From Frankiales bacterium (GTDB taxonomy: Bacteria > Actinomycetota > Actinomycetes > Mycobacteriales > Jatrophihabitantaceae), in the NCBI GenBank assembly GCA_025966315.1, contig JAOPUZ010000051.1:62001-126000 (forward strand): 64,000 nt of DNA, read 5' to 3'. The translations under genes and the position numbers were made by a program. The notes under the pieces were generated by a model, which was not told the origin of the DNA, did no database searches, and saw nothing but the letters and a program-made list of their open reading frames with translations. Positions 27,401-35,917 of this stretch are shown piece by piece; the first letter of the stretch is position 1; each line of letters begins with the position of its first letter.

Positions 27401-27411
27401 CCATTAACCAT
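21406..27411 (-). CDS. Giant secreted protein: DMFase-beta-like domain, three DUF4082 modules, Ig-like repeats
   Basis: This is a 2001-residue protein. A signal peptide (cleavage near AQA, residue 43) is followed by an N,N-dimethylformamidase large-subunit-like region at about 45-540 with LSVGHDEYWS and LSGNEMYWHTRFE. DUF4082 modules lie at about 647-807, 1128-1282 and 1400-1557, each opening with a CPC motif and ending YYVDVNF or YWVDPxF. Ig-like Big_5-type repeats sit between them. Then come a Thr/Pro linker (about 1559-1600), an FN3-like domain (about 1604-1694) and C-terminal lectin/LamG-like beta domains. GGGAG precedes the ATG. The context suggests action on or binding to the exopolysaccharide. 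No dimethylformamidase alpha gene is seen, so amide hydrolysis is not assured. Confidence 0.85.
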   Translation of the reverse strand: MVNGTTATRARVPVGRRQLAILLATTLFVAFMSVFVAAPKAQAASAGSACGATINPVTCENRQPGTPESVWDIDGAGDSTIQGYATDISVNAGAAISFKIKTDAQYTMDIYRLGYYGGDGASLKQSNLTHVAPVTQPACLSDASTGLFDCGNWSVSATWTVPAAAVSGVYIAKLTKTSTGGASHITFIVRNDASTADVVYQTSDETWQAYNRYGGSDFYTGSTVDMWDSKSRARKVSYNRPFATRDDSSGRDFLFSNEVPTIRFLEQSGYDVTYIAGVDADRAGAKIKNHKTYLSVGHDEYWSQAQRNNVMSARDAGVNLMFLSGNEMYWHTRFEPSIDGSNTAYRTLVCYKTTWDNANTDPTGENTSTWRDPRFTSSTAPNVPENNVTGTMYMSNSDDLPITVTSAQGKTRLWRGTALPSMSGASTALAQHTVGYESDEDVDNGFRPTGLVDLSTTVGSTPQELQDFGNVVAPGTTTHHLTLYKAPSGALVFSAGTIQWGWGLDVNHDGDTSGGSDVRIRQATVNMLADMHTLPSTLASDLVAASPSTDTTAPTVTITSPTNGAAVANGTILTVAGTASDVGGVVAGVEVSTDGGTSWHPATGTSNWTYQTAIHGNSATSIKVRATDDSANTSSGATTVSVNPSCPCSLFGQTVPTKADFGDSFAFSLGLRFTADVDGSITGVRFYKSAANTGTHTGTLWTASGAQLAKGTFTNETATGWQTLTFSAPVAITAGTTYVASYYAPNGHYSKDINYFYYRDYKAAPLNAESTTPNDVTKMNGVYNYGGDKFTPYSDQGDNYYVDVNFVPGATVTGPSVSSTTPATGANNVLVSTAPTATFSKAMNSTTVTFALKDAAGNAIAGSTAYNATTKVVTFTPSAALANNTSYTATVNGSDSTGVAMAAPFTWSFTTAAAGASGPSVASVTPASGSTDIATSVSPTATFAGTINPSTMSFTVQDTTGSQAVGTTSYNPTTLTATFNPTSPLSAGLTYTATVSASDATGAAMSAPYTWSFSTVSAGQISGPTAASVTPLNTATSVSVSVAPSAVMTEAIVASSLVFTLKDAANATVAGTTSYDAPTLTATFTPASALTRGVKYTASISATDTGGTSSSAPYTWSFTTAQPTPAAGVCPCGIWNDSSTPDSVTINDPHSVELGVKFTADVAGDILGIRFYKGPQNTGVHTGSLWSGSGTLLATATFGTESATGWQSVTFSTPVTVTANTTYLVSYHSNVGYYSETYGGSFASVGVDSPPLHVPAHASYYLYGSGFPTGASNSNYWVDPIFSTTAAPPGDTTAPSVTSVSPLNTAISVATTVAPTAVFSEPINATSLVFTLKDASNNTVAGAATYDAASQTATFTPTAALTQGAMYTASVRASDVIGNAMAVANTWSFTTIPAGGGTPTSCPCSMWDSSALPETDSVNDGHAVEVGVQFSADRAGYISGVQFFKGAKNTGTHTGSLWSSTGGLLATATFTAESASGWQSVNFATPVAVTANTTYTVSYFAPVGFYSETYGGTFASVGLDNSPLHMAAHPGVYLYSAGGVVPSNGSNSNYWVDPVFSDTGSVTPTPTPTVTPTPTPTVTPTPTLTPTPTVTPTPTPTPTPTPPADTTAPTVTGVTATGAGTTASVTWTTDEAATSTVLYGVSATALDLTATTSGLSAAHTVALNGLTANTRYYYRVVSADAASNSTTSPATSAAAASYAPATAPISDSTSASFNLGTAASTYVAANGDGEVILTPTSVQEFTGTTLPAGWSSTPTVTGGATTYADGIAKVSGANLTTTATAGNGTSYQAQLTMNKNQSFGLVTSSNSNVKMSFSINASNQLAFTVNDGVFNSKSGVLTGSWVGVSHVYRVDFTSSAATFFVDGTQVFTNAFTTWYSTTYRPLFSDTSTADNVALAVDWMRRAPFATTGTFTSRVFDASASVAWGALSWDVTAPTGSSIVVKVRTGNTLVPDGTWSAYATVAASGGSVGRSSRYLQYQVTFTRGTGTNITPTLRSVTAAFAI
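22613..22735. repeat. Thr-Pro linker microsatellite
   Basis: Degenerate 6-bp and 12-bp units encode about 40 residues of TPTPTVTP-type sequence in the giant secreted protein. It separates the third DUF4082 module from the FN3-like domain and is a likely O-mannosylation segment. Confidence 0.7.
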
Positions 27412-27530
27412 GACAGTGCTCCCCCGTGAATACCCCAGCCCGCATGAAGCGGAATGTCAAAAGCTTAACGTGGATTGAACGCCGCGCCAAGTGGCCTCGT
27501 CGCCCGCTTGTGATCGAGTTTCCCGTTATG

Positions 27531-27550
27531 GAATGCGATGAATCACATTC
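27531..27550. promoter_or_regulatory. Inverted repeat GAATGCGAT-N2-ATCACATTC
   Basis: Nine-base arms carry one mismatch, in the 229-base gap between the divergent giant-protein gene and the acetyltransferase gene. Its spacing does not fit TGTGA-N6-TCACA. It is a candidate operator for either promoter. Confidence 0.4.
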
Positions 27551-27640
27551 TCGACATAGCGTGACAGCCGTGCGACGCTGCGTAGCAGGGTGCCGGTGGC
27601 AGGTGCCAATAGGATCGACCAGACACCCGGAGGCTGACCG

Positions 27641-28234
27641 ATGCGCGAACCGAACGACGCTCACACCAGCACGGAGATCTACCCCGCCGCCCAGATACAT
27701 CCGAGCGCCGAGATCGAGGACGGTGCGACGATCGGTGCCGGCACTCGCATCTGGCGCCGCGCTCACGTCCGCACCGGCGCAGTGATCGGCACCGACTGCC
27801 AGCTCGGAGCGAACGTCTTCGTCGACGCTCACGTCCAGATCGGCAATCGGGTCAAGATCCAGAACAACGTCTCCGTCTACGAGGGTGTGCTGCTCGAAGA
27901 CGAAGCCTTCGTCGGCCCGGCGGCTGTGTTCACCAATGATCTCAACCCGCGAGCCACCGGTGATTGGATCCTGACTCCGACCTTCGTCAGGAGCGGCGCG
28001 TCGATCGGCGCTAACGCCACGATTATCTGTGGAAACGAGCTCGGCGAGCATTGCCTGGTCGCGGCAGGTGCCGTGGTCACCAAGCCGGTCGAGCCGCACC
28101 AACTCGTCGTGGGTAATCCCGCACGACCGATCGGCTGGGTCTGTCGCTGCGGCGCGGTGGTATCCCGATCGCCGCAACGACCGGCCGACCTCGAGTGTGG
28201 TACCTGCCCGCATGGCGAGACCGGCGGTCATTGA
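27641..28234 (+). CDS. WbpD/WlbB-like UDP-sugar N-acetyltransferase
   Basis: This 197-residue hexapeptide-repeat acyltransferase has the family-defining segments QNNVSVYEGVLLEDEAFVGP and VFTNDLNPRA, then IGANATIICGNELG and LVVGNPARPIGWVCRCG. Its C-terminus has a CRCG...CGTC zinc-ribbon-like pattern seen in many relatives. WbpD enzymes acetylate the 3-amino group of UDP-GlcNAc(3NH2)A. A WbpE-like aminotransferase and Gfo/Idh dehydrogenase are in the same locus, supporting a 2,3-diacetamido sugar; the UDP-GlcNAc 6-dehydrogenase is not in the window. GGAGG precedes the ATG. Confidence 0.87.
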   Translation: MREPNDAHTSTEIYPAAQIHPSAEIEDGATIGAGTRIWRRAHVRTGAVIGTDCQLGANVFVDAHVQIGNRVKIQNNVSVYEGVLLEDEAFVGPAAVFTNDLNPRATGDWILTPTFVRSGASIGANATIICGNELGEHCLVAAGAVVTKPVEPHQLVVGNPARPIGWVCRCGAVVSRSPQRPADLECGTCPHGETGGH

Positions 28235-28282
28235 CCGCCGGTTCGTCATGCGGATAATTGCCACTGCCTCTGTGGCCATTCC

Positions 28283-29968
28283 TCAGTAGGCGCCGGTGCC
28301 CTTAACCACAGTGAAGACCGTCTTCCAGAGAATCAGCAGGTCCCCGGCTATCGACCAGTTCTCTACGTAGCGAAGGTCAAGGCGTACCGACTCGTCCCAC
28401 GCCAGGTCACTGCGGCCGGAGATCTGCCATAGGCCGGTGAGGCCCGGCTTGACCAGCAGGCGCCGGTGCACGTGGTCCTCATAACGCGCCACCTCGCGGG
28501 GCAGCGGCGGACGGGGGCCGACCAGCGACATCGAACCGCGCACCACGTTGATCAGCTGCGGAAGTTCGTCGAGGGAGAACTTGCGCAGCAGCGCACCGAC
28601 CTTGGTGATCCGCGGGTCGTTGCGCATCTTGAACAGGACGCCTTCGCCGTGCTGGTTCTCACCGACCAGTGCAGTCAGGTGATCTTCGGCGTCGACGTGC
28701 ATCGAGCGGAACTTGAGCATGGTGAACGCTTCGCCGTTTCGGCCGACGCGTTGCTGCCGGAAGAACGCCGGCCCTTTGCTGTCCATCCGCACTGCAACTA
28801 CCAGCGCGAGTACCACCGGCGAGAAGATGAACAGCGCCGCGGCGGCCACCGTTCGGTCGAAGGCACTTTTGAGGATCCGTCGGAAGCCGGAGAACTCTGG
28901 CTCCTCGACGTGCAGCAAGGGCAGGCCGGCGACCGGCTGGATGTGCAAGCGCGGTCCGGCAACCTCGGTGAGGCCCGGCGACACGACCAGGTCGGTGTCG
29001 TTTCCCTCGAGTTGCCAGGAGATCCAGCGCAGCTTCTCCGGACCGATGAGGCCGGACGAAACCACGGCAACCGTGTCGGTACCACTCAGGTTCACCGCGC
29101 TGAGCACGGAGTCGACGTCGCCGAGCAACGGCACGTCCAACTGATCGAGCACGTGCACCGTGTGGCTGTCGACGACGAATTCGGACGGCACGCAGGCGCC
29201 CACGACGCGCATACCGGCGTAGCGATCACGCCGCAGCAGCGTGGTGAAGTCGGCGATGGCGTCGGCTTCGCCCACCACCAGTACCGATGTCATGGCCCGG
29301 CCACTGGCGCGCTGGTTGTGCAGCCACTTTCGAGCCGCGAAGCGAGCGAGCAGGTCGAAGACGAGGGCCAATGGCAATGCCAGCAGTACGAAACCACGGG
29401 CCAACTCGGCCTTGGTCACGAAGGAGGCGAAAGACAGCAACGCGGTCAGATGCAGGAATGCCGTGAAGATGCGCTGGAATTCAGTGGCACCGACCCCGAC
29501 GAAGCGTCCTTCGTACGCCCGGTTCAGCGCAACGAGCGCGACCCAGACGAGCGGCAGGGCAACGATCATCAGGCTGTCCAGCCCGACGCTGTAATGGGTC
29601 ATGCCGAAGCGCGCTACGAAGGACACCATCACGGCCAGGGACGCGGCCAGCGCGTCGATCAGCACGAGACCCGTCTGATATTGGCGCAGCCAGGTCGAGC
29701 GACGAGTCGTCGATTTGTTGCCTGCGCGTCGGCCACGGCCGGTGGTCAGCAGCGGAAGTTCCTTGCCGGCCACCGAGGTCGAGTCGAAGTGTGCGCGTTC
29801 GGCAACAGCCACATCCAACTCGCCTGTGACTACGTCTGAATTCATCAAGCCATCGCTTACGTTCTGGGAGAGGGCCAAAGATGGTGGAGTCACGATGCGG
29901 GCCGAAAGCGACCCGTTCATTTCACCGAACTCGCCACCTGAAGCAGCCTCAAGGCCACTGGTGAACAT
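28283..29968 (-). CDS. Polyprenyl-phosphate sugar-1-phosphate transferase (WbaP-type, priming enzyme)
   Basis: This roughly 561-residue integral membrane protein has four N-terminal membrane segments and a central CoA-binding-like domain (VLVVGEADAIADFTTLL). The C-terminal bacterial sugar transferase domain contains FDRTVAAAALFIFSPVV, FFRQQRVGRNGEAFTMLKFR, FSLDELPQLINVVRGSMSLV, GPRPPLPREV, and KPGLTGLWQISGRSDL. It loads the first sugar-phosphate on undecaprenyl phosphate and starts repeat-unit synthesis. The start is uncertain: ATG 29968 has GGGGGA upstream, the frame is open to a TTG at 30139, and an internal ATG at 29845 is also possible. It is the only priming enzyme in the window. Confidence 0.85.
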   Translation of the reverse strand: MFTSGLEAASGGEFGEMNGSLSARIVTPPSLALSQNVSDGLMNSDVVTGELDVAVAERAHFDSTSVAGKELPLLTTGRGRRAGNKSTTRRSTWLRQYQTGLVLIDALAASLAVMVSFVARFGMTHYSVGLDSLMIVALPLVWVALVALNRAYEGRFVGVGATEFQRIFTAFLHLTALLSFASFVTKAELARGFVLLALPLALVFDLLARFAARKWLHNQRASGRAMTSVLVVGEADAIADFTTLLRRDRYAGMRVVGACVPSEFVVDSHTVHVLDQLDVPLLGDVDSVLSAVNLSGTDTVAVVSSGLIGPEKLRWISWQLEGNDTDLVVSPGLTEVAGPRLHIQPVAGLPLLHVEEPEFSGFRRILKSAFDRTVAAAALFIFSPVVLALVVAVRMDSKGPAFFRQQRVGRNGEAFTMLKFRSMHVDAEDHLTALVGENQHGEGVLFKMRNDPRITKVGALLRKFSLDELPQLINVVRGSMSLVGPRPPLPREVARYEDHVHRRLLVKPGLTGLWQISGRSDLAWDESVRLDLRYVENWSIAGDLLILWKTVFTVVKGTGAY

Positions 29969-30238
29969 GCTTCCCCCATCTATGCCGTCCGAGCCAAGGC
30001 CCAGGAAGGCCAATCCCCCGTGATGCGCGATCTCGGACTCTGGCCGTCTCCCCCATGTCGACGGTCCCGCAATCGCTGCACATCTCGTACTGCAAGAGTC
30101 GTGGCGTCCCGTTTCGATACCGCCGCCCGGGGTCTTCAACCAGTGACATGACGTTTATAGCGGGTGAAGTACTTGTTTGGGAAGCGCTAAGTCAGCGAGT
30201 TAACGACCAAATTCCATAACCGAAGCTGAACCTCTGCG

Positions 30239-30244
30239 TACGGT
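30239..30244 (+). promoter_or_regulatory. -10 hexamer TACGGT for leaderless ppc
   Basis: TACGGT ends 6 bases before ATG 30251, with no Shine-Dalgarno between. This supports the long N-terminus of Ppc. Confidence 0.55.
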
Positions 30245-30250
30245 AAGCAT

Positions 30251-33151
30251 ATGGTCGCAGAGGGTCACGATCATCCTGAGAATATGACTAAAGCGACCGA
30301 TGGTTCTCACTCTGTGCGCATACGGGAAGATGGGCTCGTGACCACCAACACAGACGCCGGTGAAACTGCTATCGAGACGGCGACAGCATTCAATCCGGCC
30401 GACGACGACACTCCGTTACGTCGTGATGTACGCAGGGTAGGCGATTTGCTCGGACAGACGTTGGTGCGGCAACACGGCCAACGCTTACTCGATCTGGTGG
30501 AGCAGGTCAGAGCATTGACCAAGCGAAGTAAGGACGATGACGATGCCGCCAATCGTGATCGGGCGCGCGACGAGGTGCGGGCGCTGCTGGCCGGCCTCGA
30601 CATCGCCACCGTGACGGCGCTGGTCCGCGCGTTTTCGGCCTACTTCCACCTGGCCAACGTGGCCGAACAGGTGCACCGCGTCCGAAGCCTGCGCGAACGC
30701 CCCGCTGATCAAGGCTGGTTGGCCACCGCCGTGGCTGAGGTCGCGGCCGCGTCCGGGCCAGACGCGCTCTCCCGCGCGGTACACGATCTCGCGGTACGGC
30801 CGGTGTTCACGGCGCACCCCACCGAGGCCAGCCGCCGTTCGGTGCTGACCAAACTGGCCACGCTGGCCGACGTGCTGTCGGTGTCCACGGACGCCGGCAC
30901 GGTGGCCCGGGAACGTCAGGATCGAGCGTTGGCTGAGACGATCGAGATGATCTGGCAGACCGACGAATTACGCCAACACCGTCCCACGCCATTGGACGAG
31001 GCGAGAAACGCCTTTTATTACCTGCAAGAACTGCTCACCAGCACCCTGCCCGGACTGACCACCGATCTGGCCGCCGAGCTGCACCGCCGCGGCGCCGAAC
31101 TGGCCACCGATGCGCGGCCGCTCACCTTCGGCAGCTGGATCGGCGGCGATCGGGACGGCAACCCGAACGTGACCGCGGCCATCACGCGAGAGGTGCTGCG
31201 CCAGCAACATCACGTGGCCGTACGCAGCTGTCTAACGCTGGTGGACGAACTGATTGCCGCGCTCTCCTCGTCGACCTCGGTGGTCGGGGTATCCCAGCCA
31301 TTGCTGGATTCGGTAGCCGAAGACCTGGAGCAGCTGCCGGAGCTGGATGCCCGGCTGCGAACGATCAACGCCACCGAGCCGTACCGGCTGAAGCTTTCCT
31401 GCGTCAGGCAGAAGCTGCTCAACACCCGCGACCGCGTTGATGCCGCAACGCCGCACCAGCACGGGCGTGACTACCTTGGCCGTGACGATCTGCTCGCCGA
31501 ATTCGACCTGCTCGCCGAATCACTTCGCGCCAACGCCGGACGGCTGATCGCGGACGGCCTGGTGGCTCGTACGCAACGCACCGTTTCGGTCTTTGGCCTG
31601 CACCTGGCCACCCTGGACATCCGCGAGCACGCCGAGGCACACCACTATGCGGTGGGCCAATTGGTGGACCGCTTGTCCGAGGAGTCCTGGCTGTACGCCG
31701 ACCTTCCGCGTGACTACCGCCAGCGACTGCTGTCCAAAGAGATCGCGTCCCGGCGTCCGCTGGCCCCCAACCCGCCACCGTTGGACTCCGAAGGCGCCAA
31801 GACCTTCGCGGTGTTCACCGAGATCCGCCGAGCCCTGGAGACGTTCGGTCCGGACGCGGTCGAGAGTTACATCATCTCGATGACGATGGGGGCCGACGAC
31901 GTGCTGGCCGCCGTGGTGCTGGCCCGCGAAGCCGGCTTGGTCGACGTCCACGGCACCAGCGGCACCCCGATGGCCAAGATCGGCTTCGTGCCGCTCCTGG
32001 AGACGGTCGATGAGCTGCGCAAGAGCGGCGACGTGCTGGACGAGATGCTGTCCGATCCGACCTATCGGCTCATCGTGCGACTCCGCGGTGACGTCCAAGA
32101 GGTCATGCTCGGGTATTCCGACTCGAACAAGGATGCCGGCATCACCACGTCCCAGTGGGAAATTCACCTCACCCAGCGCAAGCTGCGTGACGTTGCCGCC
32201 CGGCACGGCGTGCGGCTGCGGCTGTTCCACGGCCGGGGCGGCACCGTGGGCCGCGGCGGCGGTCCCACCTACGACTCGATTCTGGCCCAGCCCTGGGGCG
32301 TGCTGGCCGGTGAAATCAAATTCACCGAACAGGGCGAGGTGATCAGTGACAAGTACGCCCTGCCTGATCTGGCCCGCGAGAATCTGGAGCTGACCGTCGC
32401 GGCCGTCCTGACCGCATCGAGTTTGCACCTGGCGCCCCGGCAGGGCCCGGACCAGCTGGCCGGCTGGGATCGCACGATGTCCATGATCAGCAACGCGGCC
32501 TTCGGGGCGTACCGCAATTTTGTCGACGACCCGGGGCTGCCTGAATACTTCCTGGCCTCCACACCGGTCGAGCAACTCGGCTCGCTGAATATCGGATCCC
32601 GCCCGTCGCGGCGACCTGATTCGGGCAGCGGCATCTCTGGACTACGCGCTATTCCTTGGGTGTTCGGCTGGACGCAGTCGCGCCAGATCGTGCCGGGCTG
32701 GTTCGGCGTCGGGTCCGGCCTCAAAGCCGCCCGCGATGCCGGTCAGGAGCAAACGCTGGCCGACATGCACGCCGAGTGGCATTTCTTCCGGACCTTCATC
32801 TCCAACGTCGAGATGACGCTGGCCAAGACCGATCTCGACGTCGCCGCGTACTACGTGTCCAGCCTCGTGCCGGAGCACCTGCGCCGGCTGTTCGACGTGG
32901 TCCGGGCCGAGCACGAATTGACCTGCGCCGAGATCTCCAGAATCACCGGCACCGCTCAGCTGCTCGACAATCAGCCTTCGCTGCAAAGGACTTTGAGTGT
33001 CCGGGACGCTTACCTCGACCCGATTTCCTACGCTCAGGTGGACCTGCTATCGCGCGTTCGCTCGAATCCTGACGAGACGCCGGACGAGTTGCGCCGGGCA
33101 TTGTTGTTGACCATGAACGGAGTCGCGGCCGGCCTGCGAAACACCGGCTGA
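30251..33151 (+). CDS. ppc: Phosphoenolpyruvate carboxylase
   Basis: This 966-residue enzyme makes oxaloacetate from PEP and bicarbonate, replenishing the TCA cycle. All family motifs are present: [12 protein letters not shown] with the catalytic His, [55 protein letters not shown], and the conserved C-terminal NTG. The N-terminus is about 50 residues longer than usual and acidic; a GTG at 30338 would give 937 residues. The -10 hexamer 6 bases before ATG 30251 argues for the longer form. It is divergent from the sugar transferase, and nothing nearby shares its pathway. Confidence 0.96.
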   Translation: MVAEGHDHPENMTKATDGSHSVRIREDGLVTTNTDAGETAIETATAFNPADDDTPLRRDVRRVGDLLGQTLVRQHGQRLLDLVEQVRALTKRSKDDDDAANRDRARDEVRALLAGLDIATVTALVRAFSAYFHLANVAEQVHRVRSLRERPADQGWLATAVAEVAAASGPDALSRAVHDLAVRPVFTAHPTEASRRSVLTKLATLADVLSVSTDAGTVARERQDRALAETIEMIWQTDELRQHRPTPLDEARNAFYYLQELLTSTLPGLTTDLAAELHRRGAELATDARPLTFGSWIGGDRDGNPNVTAAITREVLRQQHHVAVRSCLTLVDELIAALSSSTSVVGVSQPLLDSVAEDLEQLPELDARLRTINATEPYRLKLSCVRQKLLNTRDRVDAATPHQHGRDYLGRDDLLAEFDLLAESLRANAGRLIADGLVARTQRTVSVFGLHLATLDIREHAEAHHYAVGQLVDRLSEESWLYADLPRDYRQRLLSKEIASRRPLAPNPPPLDSEGAKTFAVFTEIRRALETFGPDAVESYIISMTMGADDVLAAVVLAREAGLVDVHGTSGTPMAKIGFVPLLETVDELRKSGDVLDEMLSDPTYRLIVRLRGDVQEVMLGYSDSNKDAGITTSQWEIHLTQRKLRDVAARHGVRLRLFHGRGGTVGRGGGPTYDSILAQPWGVLAGEIKFTEQGEVISDKYALPDLARENLELTVAAVLTASSLHLAPRQGPDQLAGWDRTMSMISNAAFGAYRNFVDDPGLPEYFLASTPVEQLGSLNIGSRPSRRPDSGSGISGLRAIPWVFGWTQSRQIVPGWFGVGSGLKAARDAGQEQTLADMHAEWHFFRTFISNVEMTLAKTDLDVAAYYVSSLVPEHLRRLFDVVRAEHELTCAEISRITGTAQLLDNQPSLQRTLSVRDAYLDPISYAQVDLLSRVRSNPDETPDELRRALLLTMNGVAAGLRNTG

Positions 33152-33165
33152 TCACGGCGTCCGGG

Positions 33166-34185
33166 CTAGCGAACGGTGACCAGCTTGCAGCCCAGTTGCG
33201 GGTTCTGCGCCCCGGCCCCGATGTTGATGGCGAAGGTGCAGACCCGATGCCGGCCGGGGGTCAGCGTCATCACGGCCTGATATCCCTGCTTCGGCCCGGC
33301 ATGAATCACCCGCGCGACATCGGGACGCGCCACCCCGGTCGTCGTGGCGCGCACGACCCGGCCATCGGCGTACAGGTGGACCCGCACTACCGCCGAACGA
33401 TTGTCCGGGTCAACGGCCCACCCGTTGACGGTGACGCGACGGGCACCAGTAGCCACCGCGAAATCCAACGTGCCGATGGGATTGTGCTTCGCGACCGCCG
33501 CATTGTTCTTGGCGATGATCGACTTCGCCGCGGCCCCCACCCCGATGCTGATCACCGGGTGCAGCGCCGGATTGAGCCACCGCATGATGGTGTTCAACTG
33601 GCTGCCGAGGATGGCGACACAGCCCGCGGTCGGCTGCCCGTTGGTGACGTGCAAGAAGAACGCCGAGCCCGCGCCTTTGACCACCGGTGACATGTTGTAG
33701 TCGATGACCACCGCGTGGGCGTACACCGCACCGGCGTCGTACAGGTTTTCACTGTTCGGTCCCGGCGAGCGGGCCTGGTGAACATGGGTGTTGTAGGCCG
33801 GTGACGACGTCTCGCCGTTCCACCAATCCGACCGGGAGGCCTTGAAGTAAGGCAGTCTGGTGCCGTTCGTGGGCTGGTTGCCGAAGGCGTGGGTCAGACC
33901 GAACACACCGGCGGGGGTCCGGGCGATGTTGTCCGCGGTCTTGCCGACGCCGAGTTCGCCCACGTAGGCCCGCACCGAGACCCATTGATGCCGGTACACA
34001 CCGTCGGAGCCCATCTGCCAGAGGTCCAGCGTCCCCGTCGTGGAACGGGCCGACGGGACCTGGACCGTGATCACCTGCCGATGCACTACCGCCGGAGCCG
34101 CGAGCGCCGGGGCGCCGGAGGAGACCAGGTTCACGACGGCAAGTCCGAGGACAAGGGCAAGGAAGGCGGCTAACCGGGTGCGCAT
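33166..34185 (-). CDS. Secreted L,D-transpeptidase (YkuD)-like protein
   Basis: This is 339 residues from ATG 34185, which has GAGGAG 7 bases upstream. A signal peptide (LAAFLALVLGLAVVNLV, cleavage near ALA) leads into a YkuD-like catalytic domain with the His/Cys motif HVTNGQPTAGCVAI, Cys at about residue 189. That Cys would attack tetrapeptide stems to form 3-3 cross-links or attach proteins to peptidoglycan. The C-terminal 100 residues form an extra beta domain (RRVTVNGWAVDPD...VHLYADG) found in other actinobacterial wall proteins. The frame is open upstream to 34287 but has no signal sequence there. Confidence 0.8.
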   Translation of the reverse strand: MRTRLAAFLALVLGLAVVNLVSSGAPALAAPAVVHRQVITVQVPSARSTTGTLDLWQMGSDGVYRHQWVSVRAYVGELGVGKTADNIARTPAGVFGLTHAFGNQPTNGTRLPYFKASRSDWWNGETSSPAYNTHVHQARSPGPNSENLYDAGAVYAHAVVIDYNMSPVVKGAGSAFFLHVTNGQPTAGCVAILGSQLNTIMRWLNPALHPVISIGVGAAAKSIIAKNNAAVAKHNPIGTLDFAVATGARRVTVNGWAVDPDNRSAVVRVHLYADGRVVRATTTGVARPDVARVIHAGPKQGYQAVMTLTPGRHRVCTFAINIGAGAQNPQLGCKLVTVR

Positions 34186-34358
34186 CTGCGGCTCCTCTAG
34201 AGACTGTGTCGGACCAGCAGTCAACGCAGTAAACGCGACGGCGATCCAGAATCGAAGTTCAGAGTCCCACAGGTATACCCCTGTCACACCTGTACCGCAT
34301 CTTCAACCGCATCGGCTCCGTGCCGAAAACGGGGCCAGGTCGACGCTTAGCGGAAGGG

Positions 34359-34943
34359 TCAGGTGGAGTTGTACCGATTCTGCGCGACGTCCAGCCCGTC
34401 GGTGAGCAACAGCTCGATGGCGTCGGCGGCACGGTCGATGAGAAAACCGAGCTCCCCCCGCTCGGCCGCGGCGAAGTCACGCAGTACGAAGTCGGCTGGG
34501 TCCTGCCGGCCCGGCGGCCGCCCGATTCCGAACCGGATGCGGGCGTAGTCCTTCGAGCCTAGGGTCGTGGTCAGCGATCGCAGCCCGTTGTGCCCACCTT
34601 CGCCGCCACCCCGCTTGAGCCGCAAGGTGCCGTACGGCAGGTCGAGCTCGTCGTGCACGGCGATGACCCGCTCGACCGGGATGTGAAAGAACCGGGCAAT
34701 GGCCGCGGTCGGGCCGCCCGAGGTGTTCATGAACGACATGGGCTTGACCAGTACGACCGGGTGGCCGGCCAGCCGGCCTTCTACGGTTTCGGCCGGACCG
34801 CCCTGAGATTTCGTGACTTTGAACTTGCCGCCCACCCGGGCGGCAAGCTCGTCGGCGACGAGGAAACCGACGTTGTGCCGGTTGCCCGCATATTTGGCGC
34901 CCGGATTACCGAGCCCGGCCACCAGGTACCGCTCGTCCGCCAT
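34359..34943 (-). CDS. pth: Peptidyl-tRNA hydrolase
   Basis: This 194-residue esterase recycles peptidyl-tRNAs released from stalled ribosomes. The catalytic set is present: Asn13 and His23 in [18 protein letters not shown], Asp98 in HDELDLPYG, and Asn119 in GGHNGLRS, with KPMSFMN in the substrate groove. It lies 27 bases downstream of rplY on the same strand, the usual actinobacterial pairing. No Shine-Dalgarno is evident at the ATG, so it probably depends on rplY translation or readthrough. Confidence 0.96.
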   Translation of the reverse strand: MADERYLVAGLGNPGAKYAGNRHNVGFLVADELAARVGGKFKVTKSQGGPAETVEGRLAGHPVVLVKPMSFMNTSGGPTAAIARFFHIPVERVIAVHDELDLPYGTLRLKRGGGEGGHNGLRSLTTTLGSKDYARIRFGIGRPPGRQDPADFVLRDFAAAERGELGFLIDRAADAIELLLTDGLDVAQNRYNST

Positions 34944-34970
34944 AGTCGGGACCAGAACCGCCCGCAGGGA

Positions 34971-35600
34971 TTATTCGGTCGCGCTTTCGGCCGGCTTGTC
35001 TTCGACGATGCCCAGCTCACTGGCCGCCTCAGCCGTCTCGGCTTCCATCGACTCGGCCGACGGGGACTCCGACACGCGAAGCAGCAGGGTGTCCGGCTCC
35101 GCGAGCATCGTGACACCGTCGGGCAGCACCAGATCCCCGGCGGTGATGTGGGCACCGACCTCGAGACCTTCGATCGACACCTCGATCTCGGTGGGCAGGT
35201 GCGTTGCTTCGGCTTCGACGCTGACGCTGGTGTATTCCTGAGCAAGCAGCCCGCCGGGCGCGACCTCGCCGACGAGAAGCAGCGGCACCTCGATGGTGAC
35301 CTTCTCACCGCGGCGCACCGACAGCAGGTCGACGTGCTCGTACACGCCCTTGATGGGATCGCGCTGGATCGCCTTCGGGATGGCCAACTCGTCCTTGCCG
35401 TCGACGTCCAGGGTGAGCAGCACGTTCGCGCCGCCGTTCTTCATGGCGCGGCCGAATTCGTGGGCCGGCAACGAGACGTGGCGCGGGTCGGCACCATGGC
35501 CGTAGATGACGGCGGGGATCTTGCCGGCGCGGCGGGTACGGCGGGCGCCACCCTTGCCAAATTCGGTGCGGATCTCGGCGGCGAGGCGGACTTCGGACAC
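34971..35600 (-). CDS. rplY: 50S ribosomal protein L25 / general stress protein Ctc
   Basis: This 209-residue long-form L25 (CTC type) has the N-terminal 5S rRNA-binding domain (AEIRTEFGKGGARRTRRAGKIPAVIYGHG, here seen in parts, with HEFGRAM). A beta-rich TL5-type C-terminal domain follows (VEAEATHLPTEIEVSIEGL), then an acidic Glu/Ser/Ala tail of about 40 residues. It binds 5S rRNA in the large subunit. GTG 35600 has AGGAG 7 bases upstream. It is transcribed with pth. Confidence 0.95.
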   Translation of the reverse strand: MSEVRLAAEIRTEFGKGGARRTRRAGKIPAVIYGHGADPRHVSLPAHEFGRAMKNGGANVLLTLDVDGKDELAIPKAIQRDPIKGVYEHVDLLSVRRGEKVTIEVPLLLVGEVAPGGLLAQEYTSVSVEAEATHLPTEIEVSIEGLEVGAHITAGDLVLPDGVTMLAEPDTLLLRVSESPSAESMEAETAEAASELGIVEDKPAESATE

Positions 35601-35917
35601 GGCGGCACTCCTGAGAATTGCGAACGGGGCGGAACGGTCTGGACGACTACGTTGCGGGCCGGATTACTGGACCGCGTGATGCTGCCGCGACTGAAGGACG
35701 CATAGTTCGACCCAGCGCTTCACAGCACCGCGTCGATCACAGACCTTCGCGATGCTGGTTGATGACACCGATACAGATCGGAGGCATCTCAAGCGCCATG
35801 CGAAGTCCCTCGCCGAGGCAACCCTGCAAGCCTACAAGCCTTGGTGGCCGCTGCGAAATCGGGTCTATTGCGTTCGACGGCCGCGAGCGAATCTCGGCGA
35901 GGCACTACCATCGCGGC
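35601..35917. other. 317-base gap between divergent rplY and ispE
   Basis: It contains the rplY ribosome-binding site at its left end. I see no convincing gene, hairpin or -10 hexamer at the standard leaderless distance from the ispE GTG. Open frames that cross it are upstream extensions of ispE without family similarity. Confidence 0.5.

Noticed and set aside
28466-29839. 457-codon plus-strand open frame antisense to the sugar transferase
   Set aside because: Its Gln/His/Arg-rich composition and lack of motifs mark it as a shadow of the conserved minus-strand gene.
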